A DNA stretch of 64,000 nt from Rhynchopus sp. YZ270_cl-10 (taxonomy: Eukaryota > Euglenozoa > Diplonemea > Diplonemida > Diplonemidae). This document shows, one piece after another, positions 43,931-55,899 of this stretch; within the stretch, counting starts at the first letter, position 1, and each line of letters begins with the position of its first letter. The DNA is taken from the NCBI GenBank assembly GCA_964035575.1, contig OZ037930.1, forward strand, positions 62,001-126,000. The letters run 5' to 3'. The translations under genes and the position numbers were made by a program. The notes beneath the pieces are model-generated. The model was not told the origin of the DNA and did no database searches. It saw only the letters and a program-made list of their open reading frames with translations.

Positions 43931-44851
43931 TGCTTGGGGAGGAGGGTGTGTGTAGATGTTCTCCTGGTGTTAGTGGGGTGAGTATGTGGACAAAAATTTG
44001 TGGTGCAAAAAGAAGCAAAATAATTAGAGCTGTTAAGGCACCACGTCTCCTTCATAAAATCAAAACAAGAGTGCGATAAGCAGGGCTGACACTGTTTTAC
44101 TGTCTGTGTCTGGGCTGAGCTTCTCAACTCTCGCCTGTACGGTTGTTGAGAAGCTCCCCCCTTCCTGGCAGCTTCCACCAAGACCCCGTCTGTCTAAGCT
44201 TTCTTCGCGTTGGTAGGTTCTCGTCTACATCCACTCGCTTCGAAATGGTTTTTACTTAGTACGCTGGTGTGTTTTTCTCAGGGCTGGTAGTGCAGCCGGA
44301 AGGACGCAAAGTGCCGAGCTCTTCGTCGCAAACACATCAAAAAAATAGGAGGGAAAAAAAGTTACGACATTTTTAGTTCCTCGGTCGGTTCATCGGTGCG
44401 TTCTTATTTTAACCCCCCTCCTCACCTTTTTTTCCCCCGTTCAAAATAAATAGTTTTTTTTTTCCTCCTTTTGTTGTTTTGCAGGAAAATTTCCTTTTTT
44501 TTCCCTGCCCAAACACCACCCACAACCCTCCCTCCCCCCCTTTTTTTTTGCAAAACAAAGTTGAATACGAACGTCTCCCCACAAGCAACTGACGGGGACG
44601 ACACTAAAAACAACTTCTTGTACCCCCTCTCCCCCACCCATTTTGTGATGAAAAAAAGGCTCTTTTTGTTTCTAAAGCCATTTTTGAATATCCCCTTTTT
44701 TCCTGCCCGATCTCGGGGAAAACGCATCTCTTTCCCCTTCAAAGGGTGACCACCCATTTACCCGAATACCCATAAAGGCAATATTTTTTTTTTGACCAAA
44801 TAAAAAAAATAAAGAAGGCTTTTGTATTGGCAAGGGTCTCAGATCACCCTC
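43931..44851. other. Spacer, homopolymer-rich
   Basis: C/T-rich and A/T-run DNA between the RRM gene and the 3' end of the large gene. AGCTTCTCAACTCTCGCC and GGTTGTTGAGAAGCT at 44117-44153 form a hairpin (AGCTTCTCAAC stem). No gene is recognised. Confidence 0.5.
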
Positions 44852-47800
44852 TCACGCCCTCCCGGCGGAGTTCCCCATGCGTGAGATGCCTGCAGCCAGG
44901 GCTTGGTCAGCAGCGATGCGCTCTCTCTGCATGCCTTCAATGGTTCCCGACCACCACCTCAATAGCGGCAACTGGCGGTCCACCACCTGTTTTGCAGAAA
45001 GGGTTGTAATTGGTACACACGGTGACCATGTGCCCTGTGTCAGGTCTGGTGCTAAAAAATGGGGTGTCCTAAGGAATCTCAGGTAATGAGGTGGGGTGAG
45101 AATGTGTTGCCCTAGTGACACCAAAAAAATGGTATGATTTATTTTTTTTTGCATGAAGTTTGACGGTGTTTGCCGTCAAAAACACCGTCAAACTGAGGTG
45201 TCAAAAATCAGGATGAAATGTACAAAAAGAATTACATTTTCAAAGTCTGCAAAAAAAAAAAATGGCTAAAAAGTTGCGGCAAGACGACCCATTTTTTCTC
45301 CCACCACTACATCTCTCATTTCTTCGTCATCAGACACATATGATATTGCCTGCTTGCTTTCGTGCAACATACCTTCGCCATGAACCCAGTCAGTTTCTCT
45401 GTCTCCTCAATAAGATCGCCGTCGATGGTCGCGTTGAACCCTGCCTTCCCGAGGAGGACAGGGGAGCGGTCGGGGTTGCGGCTCTTCTGGTAGTCGAGCA
45501 CCTCGCGGACACAGGAGTCCTGCACCTCACGCCACTTTGCAATACGGTTCTTGATGCTTGTCTGGTGTTCGGCGATGAGCGTGCCGCTGTCGGGTGTGGC
45601 GGCGTTCAGCTCCTGCACCTCGGCATCAACGCGGGACACCAGCACATCAAGCCAATGCAGCAGCTCGATCAGCTCCCCATAGTGTGGTAGACCCCGCCTC
45701 TTCAACACCGGAGCGTCCCGGTCGATCAGCCCATCCATGCCAAGACGCCACCACTTCTGCTCGGTGCGTGCCACTTCGGAGCGGAAGCTCTCAAAACGGA
45801 AGGGAAGTGCGGCAGCAGATTCTACGGGCACGACATCGGTGGCGACCTAGGGGGGAGGAGGGGGTGTGTGAAGTGAACAGATGAGTATTTTGGTGTGAAA
45901 AGAAATAGTTTAACCTAAGCCGTCGTAGTGGAGTTGCCTTTGATCAAATCACACACAAATTCACACAAATTGTTTATCAAATCAGCGAAAGAAAATGTGG
46001 AGGTTCTTCACAGAGCAAGGGGTATGCGAAATGACGCGAAATAACTTCATTTTTCCGATGTTGACGTACCTCTGTGCATTTGAACGAGAATGTGTCCTCG
46101 TCGATCTTGACGGCGGAAAGCATCTCCTTCTCAAGGTAGGGCAGGGCTGTCACCATCCACTTGTCCAGCTCTGCGAGGGGTCCGCTCGCACTGAAGTCGC
46201 GCTTCACCAGCCCGGTCTTATCGAGGTACGGTGCACCGTACTCCACGGAGCCTGCGACGACGGAGGAGAGCAGGGCGGAACGCACAAAGCTGACGTCTGC
46301 GGGTTTGAGCTTCGCCTGCTCGAGGTCCCATTTCACCTGTCAAAGAAAGAAATAAAAACCAACCACATCTCTTAGTACACAGAGGACAGAGCAATTCTGC
46401 CAACCCATTTGCACTTAATAGATGCACAGCCGAGGCTTAAAAATAGCATATCCGAGAGGGGGGGGTGGGGAGTGTTGACATTACCAGATCCTGGTTCTCC
46501 GTGGTCCATGTGAAGGCAAACGCCACAGCCTCGTCAACACCTGGTGCCCAGTTCCCTTCAACGTAGAGCTTCCACATAGTGCCTTCCAGGTCGATATCGA
46601 CACGCTTTGCCTGTGCCAGGTGTGCAACTTCCTCTGCATCCTTGTCTGCAGCCGTTGTGAAGGTGAACTCCACCTCGTCGGAGGATACACGAGACACGGT
46701 CAGCACGCCGGCAACACCGTCTTCAGTGGTTGAGACCTCAGCGCTGTACTCGCCAGGAGAGGGTTGTGTCTGTAGAGGTGGTGAATGGGGAGAGTTTTGA
46801 ACAATTTGGAAGCAAAAAAAAAAAGAGAGAAAACAGGAGATAGGAGTGAAGCTGCAGGGGGGTGTCAACACATACGAGGTCGCCAACCCACGGGGTTGCA
46901 TCGAGCGTCGCGTTCTCAACAATGTACGTGTCGCGTGCTGGGACGTGTGTGATACGGAAGGCACCGCCGCTGTGCTCGTAGAGGCCGTCAAGCTTTTCCT
47001 GTAGGATGATTGAGTAAAGTGAAGTAAATTTTTTTACAAAAATATTTATTTTTGCCCCAACTTTATTTGGCGAATAAAAATCCATCACCCGGGAAAAGGT
47101 CATGGGTGGAGAAGATGGCGCATTTCCCGAAGGTGACATAAACCCCACAGAGCGCAGCTGTCCCGTCTCTCTGTCTCACAACAACCAGCTCGCCGCACAC
47201 CAGCACCGTCGTCGCGTCGGGGACAGGTGTGGTTGCGGGTTGGGCGGCAGTTTCCTCACTGTGAGCAAATCGCCGCACTTCATTGTCGTCCGTATCCACC
47301 AGCCCCGTGGATCGTCAGCGACACAAAAAAGTATCGCGACAGCTGACCCAACACAAAAAGAGCTGGCGAAGGATAAAAAAAAAAGAAGAAAAAAGAAAAA
47401 AGAAAAAATCAGCGAGACTAAACCGCTTTTCGAGTTGCCATACCGTGACCTGCTTGGCCTGATCCTTGAGGTTCATGAAGCTCTCGAAGCGTTCGCGGAG
47501 TGCAGCATTGTTGCGGTTCCTGCGTATGGCGTAGAGGATGTCCATGGACATGCCTTCGTTCCACTCCTTCGCAAAGGCCAGGGCCGCGTCTGCGTCCATC
47601 GGCGTGCGATCCTTCAGCTTGTCATGAATGTTAGTCTCCACATGCACCGGATTGCCTGCAGTGTCGTTGCGGTGCGAGACGAGGGTCGAGTAGACGGCCA
47701 TCTTCATGTCGGTCATTGAGAGCTGCCCGGTGAGGCGGCTTTTGAAGGCTTCCTGTTTTGAAGATTTTGAGATTTGAAAAAAAGCGTTATAGGCTAAAGG

Positions 47801-50800
47801 GAAGGGATGTAAATCGGGGGGGGATCGTATGTGTACCTTATTGTACCCGAGGTTGGTCTGCACGTCTGCAAGGTGGGCCCCAGCAAGGTTCGTTCTTGGC
47901 GAGACGTTGATGCGCGGGAAGAGCTTCTTGGTGCGTGCGTCGTATTCATCCAGGCTGTTCTTGTTCATGTGGCTCACGTTGCCTCCCATCAGACGGTCCT
48001 GGTACTCCCGCGTTGCCTCGGACAGTGATACGTCCATCTCATCTCCCACGGACAGGCCGTCAATCAGACCTCTGTTCTGAGGCTCAAACCTGTGCAGCTT
48101 TGCGCCTACAAGCAGCTCATATTGGTGCTCAAAGCGGGACTTATCCAACCACTTATAAAACCCAGGCTCGTACACAGGAGAGTATGTGTCAATGTTGTCC
48201 AACTTAAGGTCGTCCAACAGGTCCATCTCTTTCAGTTCCTTGTAGAGGTACTCCTTCATCGCGCGCAGGACGGACGGGGTCGCGGGGGAGTCGCCGCTGA
48301 ACCAGGCGAGGAAGCTGAGGCGGTTCAGAGAGTGTTCTGCGATGAAGTCGTTGAGGGTCGAGCCCTTCTGCGACTCAAGCTTCTTCGTGAAGAGGCGGAG
48401 GAGCAGCCCCGCCATGCGCCGCTTGCGACCGACGGACATCGAATGGCTCGGCTTGTTCGTCTGCAGCAAAGCATCCTTCGGGAACGTGTTCACCTCCTGG
48501 TGCCCCACATCAAAGGGCTGGCAGATGTCCTGGTAATACTCGTTGAGCTGCGTGAAGGCGCGCAGTGTGCTCGGCACCTTCCCCTTGTAAAGAGCCTCCC
48601 GTCCAGTGAGGTGCTGGTACTGATGTGGTGCTACCATGCTGTCCTTGCCAAGAACAAGCTGTTTTGTGTTGTGTGAAATAAGTGAAAGAAAAAAAAGTGA
48701 AGTTATTAATGCAGGCAACTCCGACTGACCCACGATGCCAGCCATCCGGATGAAAAGCACAATTACCCTGCGGCCAACAACAGAAGATGTAAAAAGGAAA
48801 CCTAAGTAGACCTACCCGTACCGTAAGAGAACAAAAAAGGTTGACAGAAATAGGGTAGAAACAGTTGATATGATCCTTAAACCTTTGCCGTACTGCAGCA
48901 GCTACACGGATTGCATAAAGTGTAGTGTGATGTGGTGGGTGAGAATTTTTTTTTTTGAAAATATACCTTGTGCTCATGAGGCATGATCTCCATGTGTCCG
49001 ATGTCCTTGAGCCCACCAAATTCGTGGTGTTCCTGCTTTTTAAGCTGGTTGCGTGTTGCGAGAAGGCCTTTGTCGAGGTTGCTGATTTCTTGGTTTGCAG
49101 GGTTGCGGCTGTTGAGGATGGGTGTTGTGCGTTGGGCCATGTTGAGCCTGCTGTGTCTGCGCACCTCGTGTGGGTCGGCGAGCGCAAAGTCTGGCGCAAT
49201 GGTGTCCACCCGCGGCTGCGAGGCGCCTGCCGCACGACCCCCGATGTCACGCAGACACTGCTCCATCTCATCGATCTCCCACGCCGCCACAGCGTCGTTG
49301 CTGCCGTCCTCCACACCAATCGGCATCGCCAGCTCGTCCACATCTGCCTGCGGCGCACCGTGCCCAGTATGCACCGTACCGTTCCCCTCCATATTCACAG
49401 AGAACACAGCGTCGTCGACCCAACGCCTGCCGCCAACCAGCCTGGTACTGCCACCGAGAAGGTTTCGTGTGTCCACCCGGAGTTCGTGCTCCTTTGTTTT
49501 GTAGTCGTCGATACGGTAGGATTTGGGGTCGGAGAGCTTCCGTTTGTCTACTGGGGTCTGCCGTTTTGCGTTGGGGGTGAACGGCATGTCGGTCCATGGC
49601 TTGCGGAGGAGCGCCGCAAGACGTTCCTCACGCCATGCGTTTCTGAAGGGGATCTGCCACGACGGGGGTTCCACCGGGGTGTGAGTGCCTGCAAGGATTT
49701 GGAGCTTCCTGAAGTTCTGGCAGATCTCCTCCACATTCGATCCGATAGGGGTGGCCACGGCATCAGGGCCCCACTGCACCCACACCAGCTCATCCTTCAT
49801 GCCGACTACGATCCCTTCAACGTCGATGTGCTCCTGCACGCTCCAGACGTCGACACCGCCTGCAACAGGTTTGTAGGCAGAGAGTGGTTCCTCCTTGCTG
49901 CCGAGCACAACAGAGGCACAGCGTTCATCTGCCTTCGATGCCCACAGCTTGCCGTCGTAGACCCCTACAAGGGTGAGCGTCGCCCCACCCCCTTCCTTTG
50001 CAATCTTCGCGCCAGAGCGGATGTGTTTATATTCCTTAGAAGTTTCGAGCTCCTCCCACTTTGCGCTACACCACGGCCTCGCGGAACGCCGCCACTGTTC
50101 GATCTTCTCGGAAGCCTGCGACTTTGCGTTAAACTCCAAAATTTCAATCATCGAGCGCGACACAGTGCTGAACTCAACGACAGGGAGTTTGTTGTGCGGG
50201 ACACCCTTCATGCCTTCCAGTCTTATGGGGAAGCGGTGGGAGAGGTCCGGGAGGTGTGGGGTGGCGTGCTGCGCGAGGGTGGTCGCTTTGATGAATGCGC
50301 CCGGCTGGATTGCGAACTTCAACATCTCAGAGTCCCCGCTGCAGGGCCACATCTGAAACGCTTCAAACGCAACGTCCGAAGTATCAAACACATCATACGC
50401 CGTCGCAGTCGGGAAGGTAAACCCTTCCGCCGCAGGGGACCCCTCCGCCACCTCAGACCCCAACCCATGCACCCGAACACGAGAGTTGTGGATCAGCTTT
50501 GACCTCCGTTTGATATTGTCCTGCGTCGATGTCCCCGCATTCTTGCGAATCTCATGTCTCCAGAAGTCCATCTCCGCCAGATCCTTCTCACTGTACGCCC
50601 AGTCGGGGAATTCTGACGACTCAGCTCTCTGCGATTTAATAGGAGACCAGTCGTCGACACTCTCCTGCAGCTGTTGTGACACTGCTTGGAAGTCTGACAC
50701 CCAGCCGTCTTCTTCCACGGTAAACCCTGCTGGGAGTGCGGTGTACATCTCGTGGGCGTTGCTGTGCGGGAGGTAGCTTGCGGGAGGGAGCTTCACGAGA

Positions 50801-51813
50801 CCATCTTTGTCTTCCATGGCGGAAAGCTTTTCGTCCTCCATTGTGCGCCGCATGCCTCGTGGGGAGGCTGCTTTAGGGTCTCCGTGGAAGAAGACGGTGT
50901 GTGCGTTGGTGTTCTGCAGAATCTCCTGATGCAGGTCGACCATACGCTGGGTTATAGGGAGGCCGTGCACCTGGCATTGCCGCATGAAGTGATTCGCCTC
51001 GCCTCTGTTCAGCGTGTTGCGGTAGATCTCCATGAACGATTCGCACTGCTGCGCGGTGCGGGTCGAGGTTCTGAAGAACGGAAGCTGGAGTGCCTGATAC
51101 CACAGCTCCTTGGCACGCCCTTCATACTCAGTTAACCACGCTGGGGTCCAGAAGGAGTGCTCAATCTCGGGGGCTTCGAATCCCATCACCTTGTTTGCTC
51201 CATAGTGAAATTCGTTGACAATAGTAGGGTCCCCGCAGACGGTGGTGGTGCCATCATTTCGCAGGTGGCAGCGGGGGCAGTAGTCTGTGTCGATCTGTCG
51301 GGATAGCACCGCAAGGAGCTGCCCAAAGACGTCCTCCATCCCCTCCGGTCGCGATTCGTAAAACGCAATGCGTTCTCTAGGGTTGCGGTCCAGATGTGCC
51401 CTCATATGAGTGAAAAAATGGAAGATTTTATCTCCCTTCAGATGAACTGTCTGCAGAAGTGTGTCCAGATCGGATTCGTTGATCGATGTGGGTGTCTCCC
51501 CGCTTCGGACTGCATCAAGAACGTTGCAGGCGTGTTGCCACTCATTTACCTGAGACTGAAGCTCGGACCAGAAGTTTTCGAGCTGGAAGATCTCCTTCGC
51601 GGGGTCCAAAGGAGGGTCTGACATGGGGTGGCCTCGTGTCTTGAAGAGTCGTTTGAAGTGTGTCGCCACCACAGCCTCGTCGGGGTGCACACGTTGTTCG
51701 CCTACCATCTCAAAGGCAGTGGGTTGTGCTGCTACGCTGAAGGCACGGCGTGATGCATGTGTCCGCTTGCGGGCAACCCGGCGCCCACTCAGCTTCGCGT
51801 TCCCATGCAGCAT
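44852..51813 (-). CDS. Large multi-exon protein of unknown family
   Basis: Exons: 51813-48967, 48658-47837, 47752-47444, an uncertain one within 47300-47065, 46998-46876, 46769-46485, 46336-46070, 45846-45373 and 44986-44852. All confirmed junctions are GT-AG and phase 0, giving about 1,780 residues. The N-terminus (MLHGNAKLSGRRVARKRTHA) is basic and free of acids, like a mitochondrial presequence. Near residue 170 is a possible zinc site (DYCPRCHLRNDGTTTVCG). The rest is mixed alpha/beta, with FKSRLTGQLSMTDMKMAVYS, RFRFESFRSEVARTEQKWWR-type helices and no repeats. Exon 4 is unclear: VRRFAHSEETAAQ to LVVVRQRDG is coding-like, and a GTGAGAC donor would keep the frame. Alternatively the gene ends at the TAA at 47063 and a second gene follows. 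A mitochondrial role, for example a lineage-specific ribosomal or RNA-processing protein, is a guess. Confidence 0.6.
45156..45195. repeat. Perfect stem-loop in the last intron of the large gene
   Basis: GTTTGACGGTGTT, then a loop TGCCGTCAAA, then AACACCGTCAAAC. Confidence 0.75.
48690..48825. repeat. SINE-like repeat copy inside an intron
   Basis: AAAAAAAAGTGAAGTTATTAATGCAGG through GATGTAAAAAGGAAACC and CCCGTACCGTAAGAGAAC. It accounts for much of the 308-nt intron between 48966 and 48659 of the large gene, which is longer than its sister introns. Confidence 0.75.
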
Positions 51814-53187
51814 GTTGCTACGGGATCAGTGGCGTTGGGGGGGAGGGGGGGAAAGGGGGGGAGGTGTGGCTGTTGCTACTATTGTAGCATGCCTCCTGAG
51901 GGGGTGTGTTTGAAATCAGTTTATTTTTGAAGAAAAAAAAATTGATGCACAGGGTGTTACGACCTCGTATGTTGTGTAGGCAACCTAACCAAAGGAGACA
52001 GGGGTAGGCGTTGATCCCTAGCCTAGTAGGTCTATATGTTAGTATTTTTGGATAAATCCTCAGTGTGCAGAAATAGAAGGGGGGGATACTGTCGTTGTGT
52101 TAGAAAACGCATTACTGCGGAAGAGGGAGGGAGGGGGTGGATGTGGGATATGGTGCTTGTTAAGAGTAGTGTACCAACCGGCTTTGCCGTCCTGACAACA
52201 AAAACAAAAGAAACTAATGTGCAGTCCTCTAAAATATGTTTGCATTGAATACAACAAAAAGGCGCCTAATTTGGTGTGGCTGACGACCCCAAAATAGCAC
52301 AAAAAATAGCACTCTCCTTCAGCCACACCATAATTGCGCACGCAAACGTATTAGGACGCCAAAAAGTAATGAAGGATACTGCAAGATGAAAAATAACACA
52401 CTGTTTTCTGTGGGAATACAACAATAGAGATTTGCCTCCCACACAGTCGTACTTTGTTTTATACTTTTTGCATCACAAAATAGCAGCAAGCGGGTCGGTA
52501 CACATTGTTCTGCACACATTAGAAAGAAAAAGTGAAGTTGATAGTGCAAACGCCTCTGGGACGCAGGCACTGGCTAAGAAAAAAAAAACGGATAATTCTG
52601 AAACTTAAAACTTAAACGCAAGGCTTCAATAGTGGGCTACAAGGGAGAAAAAACCCCATTGGAAAAAAAAGCAAACCACGAAAAAAGCGCTCTCATCCTG
52701 TTGAAATCCAGGTGTCGCGGAAAATGCCTTTAGGAGGAAAGAATACTGTAACAAACATTTCCCTCTGCACATACATCTTTGAGCCATCTATGATCGTCTC
52801 CGTGAGACACGCGACAGGTTGTGAGAAGCCTACTGAGAGCTAGTGAAATCTCACCCCATTCATAACGAGGACATGAGCACAACAGACTTCGCGGGATACA
52901 TATCCGCAGCAGTTTGCCTTTTGCAACAAGGTATAGATGGCGCAACATCTGACAGAGAAAGAAAAGACAACAAAAGCAAAAAACGAAAGGGCGCCACATA
53001 CGCGTAGTGTATCCTAGCATAACAACCTGGGCACGAAACACTGCATTTGCGTCCACATATGCCAATAACCTGGAAAGGTCGGCACTGTGGCTGTAAAAGA
53101 GCCAGAACAAAGAACCGCTTTGGTTAACGGCTCTTTTTTTTGTTGGTTGCCCTGTTGTGTGATATGGGGTTTGGCCTCTCGTTCATG
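51814..53187. repeat. Spacer with one interspersed-repeat fragment
   Basis: GTGAAGTTGATAGTGCAAAC, GCCTCTGGGACGCAGGCACT at about 52531-52571 is the short subfamily of the modular repeat. G/T-rich and AT-rich DNA otherwise. Several short open frames (for example 52730-53110 minus) lack recognisable domains. I assign no gene. Confidence 0.5.
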
Positions 53188-54318
53188 TCATCCCCATTGC
53201 GGGCAATCCCTGGCGAGTTTGTCGTCTTCCCAATCTTTGAGCGCAGCCAGCTCGTCGCAGCTCTCTGGTGGTAGGGTGTTGAACTGCATGGGCGGGGCAC
53301 CGTCACGCTCACAGACGCCATTCAGGAAGAGGTCCGCCTTCAGGAACATGACGTAGTGTGTGTTGTAGTGGATGCCGTCCGTGGTGTGCGTGGGTGTGTT
53401 CTGCGTCATGCCTGCGTCGCTGAAGAGCCGCACCCCTGTGCACGCAGCGGCAAGCCGTATCGCACGCCTGTAGTTCTTCACCCGCCCTATCGGGTTCCAT
53501 CTGTAACACTTACTGTTCATGCCCTTATGCAGCAAGCACTGTTTCGGCCACAACCAATGCAGGTCATACAGTATCAACACTGCACCTGGTTTGACCAGAG
53601 CCTGCATCTTCGTGATGCGTGCCTTGAGTGCATGGTAAAATGCGTGCAGGCCTTGGCATGCTTGGCCACTGTCCCAGACTCCGTGGTGGATCATGACATA
53701 GTCTGAAGTGCGTAGCGCGTGAGAAGCGTTGCGCCGTGCCCCCTCTGTCGGGTCGCTGTGGAAAACAGAGGGTGTCCAGAAGGACTGCAGGAAAGGCTCC
53801 GCAGCGCCGGGGAGTTGGTAGCCGCGGTTGCTTCGTGTGCCCCATTTTACCTCGCGGCCTTTGACGTGCTCCTTTGGGGTATAGATGGTTTGGTTGGTGC
53901 CTGATTTGAAGTGGATGGCTTCGCCGACGTCGTCGAGCAGAGAGTCGCCAAAGAGCGCAATGCGCTTCGTGGCTGCGCATGTGGCCAGCTCCGCAGTCGT
54001 GAAGTGCTTGATGCGGCACTCCCGCCAGGGCTCCCAGCGGTAGCGGTCTGTGTCGTTCGGCTGGATGTAGATGCTGCCCGGGTAGATCGACGTCAGGTCT
54101 GCGCAGTAGGGCTCCCGCTCTCCCCGTTCACGATACCCATGCACAACAGTGCTGCGTGCCCGCCGAGCCTCCATCTTGTCCAGTTGGTATGGCGTATGGT
54201 ATAACCCAAAGGAAATGCCCGAAAGTGCCATCACACAAAGCACAAAGTTCCAAGACCGTATCCGATGAACACCAATACGAGAGCAGATCCGTGCCTTATA
54301 CGCATCTTCCTCACCCAT
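53188..54318 (-). CDS. Type II membrane PC-esterase/SGNH-like protein
   Basis: Start at MGEEDAYKARIC (54318). The longer upstream frame is a low-complexity 5' leader. 376 residues. One transmembrane anchor at about 24-41 (NFVLCVMALSGISFGLY) after a short basic cytoplasmic N-terminus. The luminal domain has the SGNH-hydrolase block I motif LFGDSLLDD (GDS at 124-126) and the C-terminal DGIHYN (Asp314 to His317) that supplies the catalytic pair in the PC-esterase family. Typical members (trichome-birefringence-like, CAS1, NXPE) add or remove acetyl groups on sugars in the Golgi. Intermediate blocks such as SDYVMIHHGVWDSG and VLILYDLHWLWP fit the family. Substrate unknown. Single exon. Confidence 0.75.
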   Translation of the reverse strand: MGEEDAYKARICSRIGVHRIRSWNFVLCVMALSGISFGLYHTPYQLDKMEARRARSTVVHGYRERGEREPYCADLTSIYPGSIYIQPNDTDRYRWEPWRECRIKHFTTAELATCAATKRIALFGDSLLDDVGEAIHFKSGTNQTIYTPKEHVKGREVKWGTRSNRGYQLPGAAEPFLQSFWTPSVFHSDPTEGARRNASHALRTSDYVMIHHGVWDSGQACQGLHAFYHALKARITKMQALVKPGAVLILYDLHWLWPKQCLLHKGMNSKCYRWNPIGRVKNYRRAIRLAAACTGVRLFSDAGMTQNTPTHTTDGIHYNTHYVMFLKADLFLNGVCERDGAPPMQFNTLPPESCDELAALKDWEDDKLARDCPQWG

Positions 54319-54344
54319 TAGTGTGGTTTTGAAAAGATCAAAAA

Positions 54345-54780
54345 TGGGTGTGCGGGGGAAGGCTAGGGGAGGAGGAGGGTTGGAATAATGCTGTGGTGGG
54401 TGGGAGGAGTGGGGGGTGGTGTGTGTGGTGCGGGTTGAAAATGCCGTGTGGAGTTGTTTCACTTTTGTTTCATAGTTGGTGGGGTGTGGTGTGAATGAAA
54501 TGAAAGTGATGGATAAAAGCAAACAATCGTGTCAAATGCACATAGTCGATGCCAATGCGCCTTGAGTGGAAAAAGGAGCGAAAAATGCAAATAAAGTCAA
54601 CAACAAAGAGAAGGCCGACAAGACACAGAGCAAAGCGGGTGGTCCCGCGCCCGTGTGTTGTCAGTTGTCTCTCTTGTTGTGCAGGTGTGTACCACAGGCA
54701 AGACTCGCGTGGTCGAAACACAACACTGCAGAAAATGCAAAGAAGAAAACATTTGAAGATGAATGAATTGATGTCTAAAT
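54345..54780. repeat. Duplicated block, copy 1
   Basis: Includes GCGGGTTGAAAATGCCGTGT, GAATGAAATGAAAGTGATGG, AATGCGCCTTGAGTGGAAAA, CAGAGCAAAGCGGGTGGTCC and TGTGTACCACAGGCAAGACT, then GATGAATGAAT. It spans the 5' leader of the esterase gene and the DNA downstream of Cys-rich gene 1. Copies 2 and 3 are at 55900-56320 and 61325-61600. Confidence 0.8.
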
Positions 54781-54844
54781 AAATTATTGAATAAATCATA
54801 GGTTCGGTTGAACATGAACAAAAGTGCTGACGCCTCCAGCAAGA

Positions 54845-55657
54845 TCAGAACACGTACTTTCTGGACCTCCCAGACTTACGGCCCAGCAAGAGGTACTCGT
54901 GGCAGCAGGCAGGGCAGTTCGTCCCTCCGTTGTTGGGGTCGCATGAGTCGTCCGTGTCATCAAGGCAGATGTGCAGGAAGTTTCCCCCGTGGTCAACTTC
55001 GTGGTCAAGAACGGAGCACTCGCTCAGACCGAAGTGTCCTGCGTTCGGGTCGTACTGGTTGCACGGCTGGGCGTTGTAGCACACAAACAGGTCCTCGCAC
55101 GTCGGTGCGTTGTCGCACACTGGCGCAACCCCGCCCACGCTCTGCAGACACATCAGGTCACCGTTGTCGCAGAAGCAGCGCTGGCACTCGTGTGGGCCTT
55201 CGTTCATCCCCGACCACCCGTGTGCAACAGACGTCCCGCACTGCAGTGCACACCCCATCTTCGCCAAACAAAAAGTCGGTGTAGTGCATGTGTTCTGTGT
55301 GCACGACAGCACACCGTGTGCACACGTGCACGTGTTGCAGTTGTTCGACCCCATGTCGCTTCCACTCCAGCCGTGCGGCACCACCTCATCCGGGCACGCA
55401 AGCGTGCACGTCGCACCACACGCAGCACCAGGCAGGTTGCACGGGGGCAGCACTCCACCCACCCTACTCAGACACACCAAGTCCCCGTTGTCGCAGATGC
55501 ACCGGTGGCAGCCACTTGGGCCCTCGTCGCTTCCGCTCCAACCATGCGGCACACCCGTCCCACATGCAAGCCTGCACCCAGGACGCAGGGAAAGCGCTGG
55601 CGACTGTGCCACCACTGTGGCACAGAGAGACGCAAGACACACCAGGGCTGCCTTCAT
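54845..55657 (-). CDS. Secreted Cys-rich repeat protein 1
   Basis: 270 residues. Signal peptide 1-17 (MKAALVCLASLCATVVA). Three tandem VWC-like repeats of about 45 residues follow, each with the core C..C....VPHGWSGSD.G...C..C.C..G.L.C (VPHGWSGSDEG, VPHGWSGSDMG, VAHGWSGMNEG). After that comes a different Cys-rich tail (CEDLFVCY, ICLDDTDDSCDPNNG, CPACCHEY). No transmembrane segment is seen, so it is probably secreted or wall-associated. A close paralogue lies at 61655-62437. The two are nearly identical over the first two repeats and differ in the C-terminal 90 residues. I know no named family with exactly this repeat. Confidence 0.75.
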   Translation of the reverse strand: MKAALVCLASLCATVVAQSPALSLRPGCRLACGTGVPHGWSGSDEGPSGCHRCICDNGDLVCLSRVGGVLPPCNLPGAACGATCTLACPDEVVPHGWSGSDMGSNNCNTCTCAHGVLSCTQNTCTTPTFCLAKMGCALQCGTSVAHGWSGMNEGPHECQRCFCDNGDLMCLQSVGGVAPVCDNAPTCEDLFVCYNAQPCNQYDPNAGHFGLSECSVLDHEVDHGGNFLHICLDDTDDSCDPNNGGTNCPACCHEYLLLGRKSGRSRKYVF

Positions 55658-55704
55658 TGTGTGGTTGTGTTTTGAGATATCTGTGTGGGTGTTAACAAGC
55701 TTTG

Positions 55705-55790
55705 TGATTCTTCTTTGCGTATGGGCGAAGAGCCTTCGGTAACAGACTCGGCAGGTGATGTCGGTTCGTGGTACGCTAACAAAAATGGTT
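55705..55790 (-). promoter_or_regulatory. 85-bp module upstream of Cys-rich gene 1
   Basis: TTCTTTGCGTATGGGCGAAG, AGCCTTCGGTAACAGACTCG, GATGTCGGTTCGTGG. It begins 48 bp upstream of the ATG. A copy with about five differences begins 57 bp upstream of the ATG of the LRR gene (61037-61122). Confidence 0.6.
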
Positions 55791-55899
55791 TATTGGGATA
55801 GATGGGTGATCCAGGGCGATTTGAGGCCAGGCACGCCTTCACCGAAATTTCAAAAAAAAATGGGTTTTGGACAGCAAAATGCCTTTGGTGGATCCCCCT

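Noticed and set aside
48955-50502. 515-codon plus-strand frame
   Set aside because: Antisense shadow of exon 1 of the large gene. The minus frame is longer, has proper splice sites and continues in phase.
54971-55742. Plus-strand frames over the Cys-rich gene
   Set aside because: Antisense. The minus frame has a signal peptide and regular Cys repeats, and the same holds for the copy at 61655-62437.
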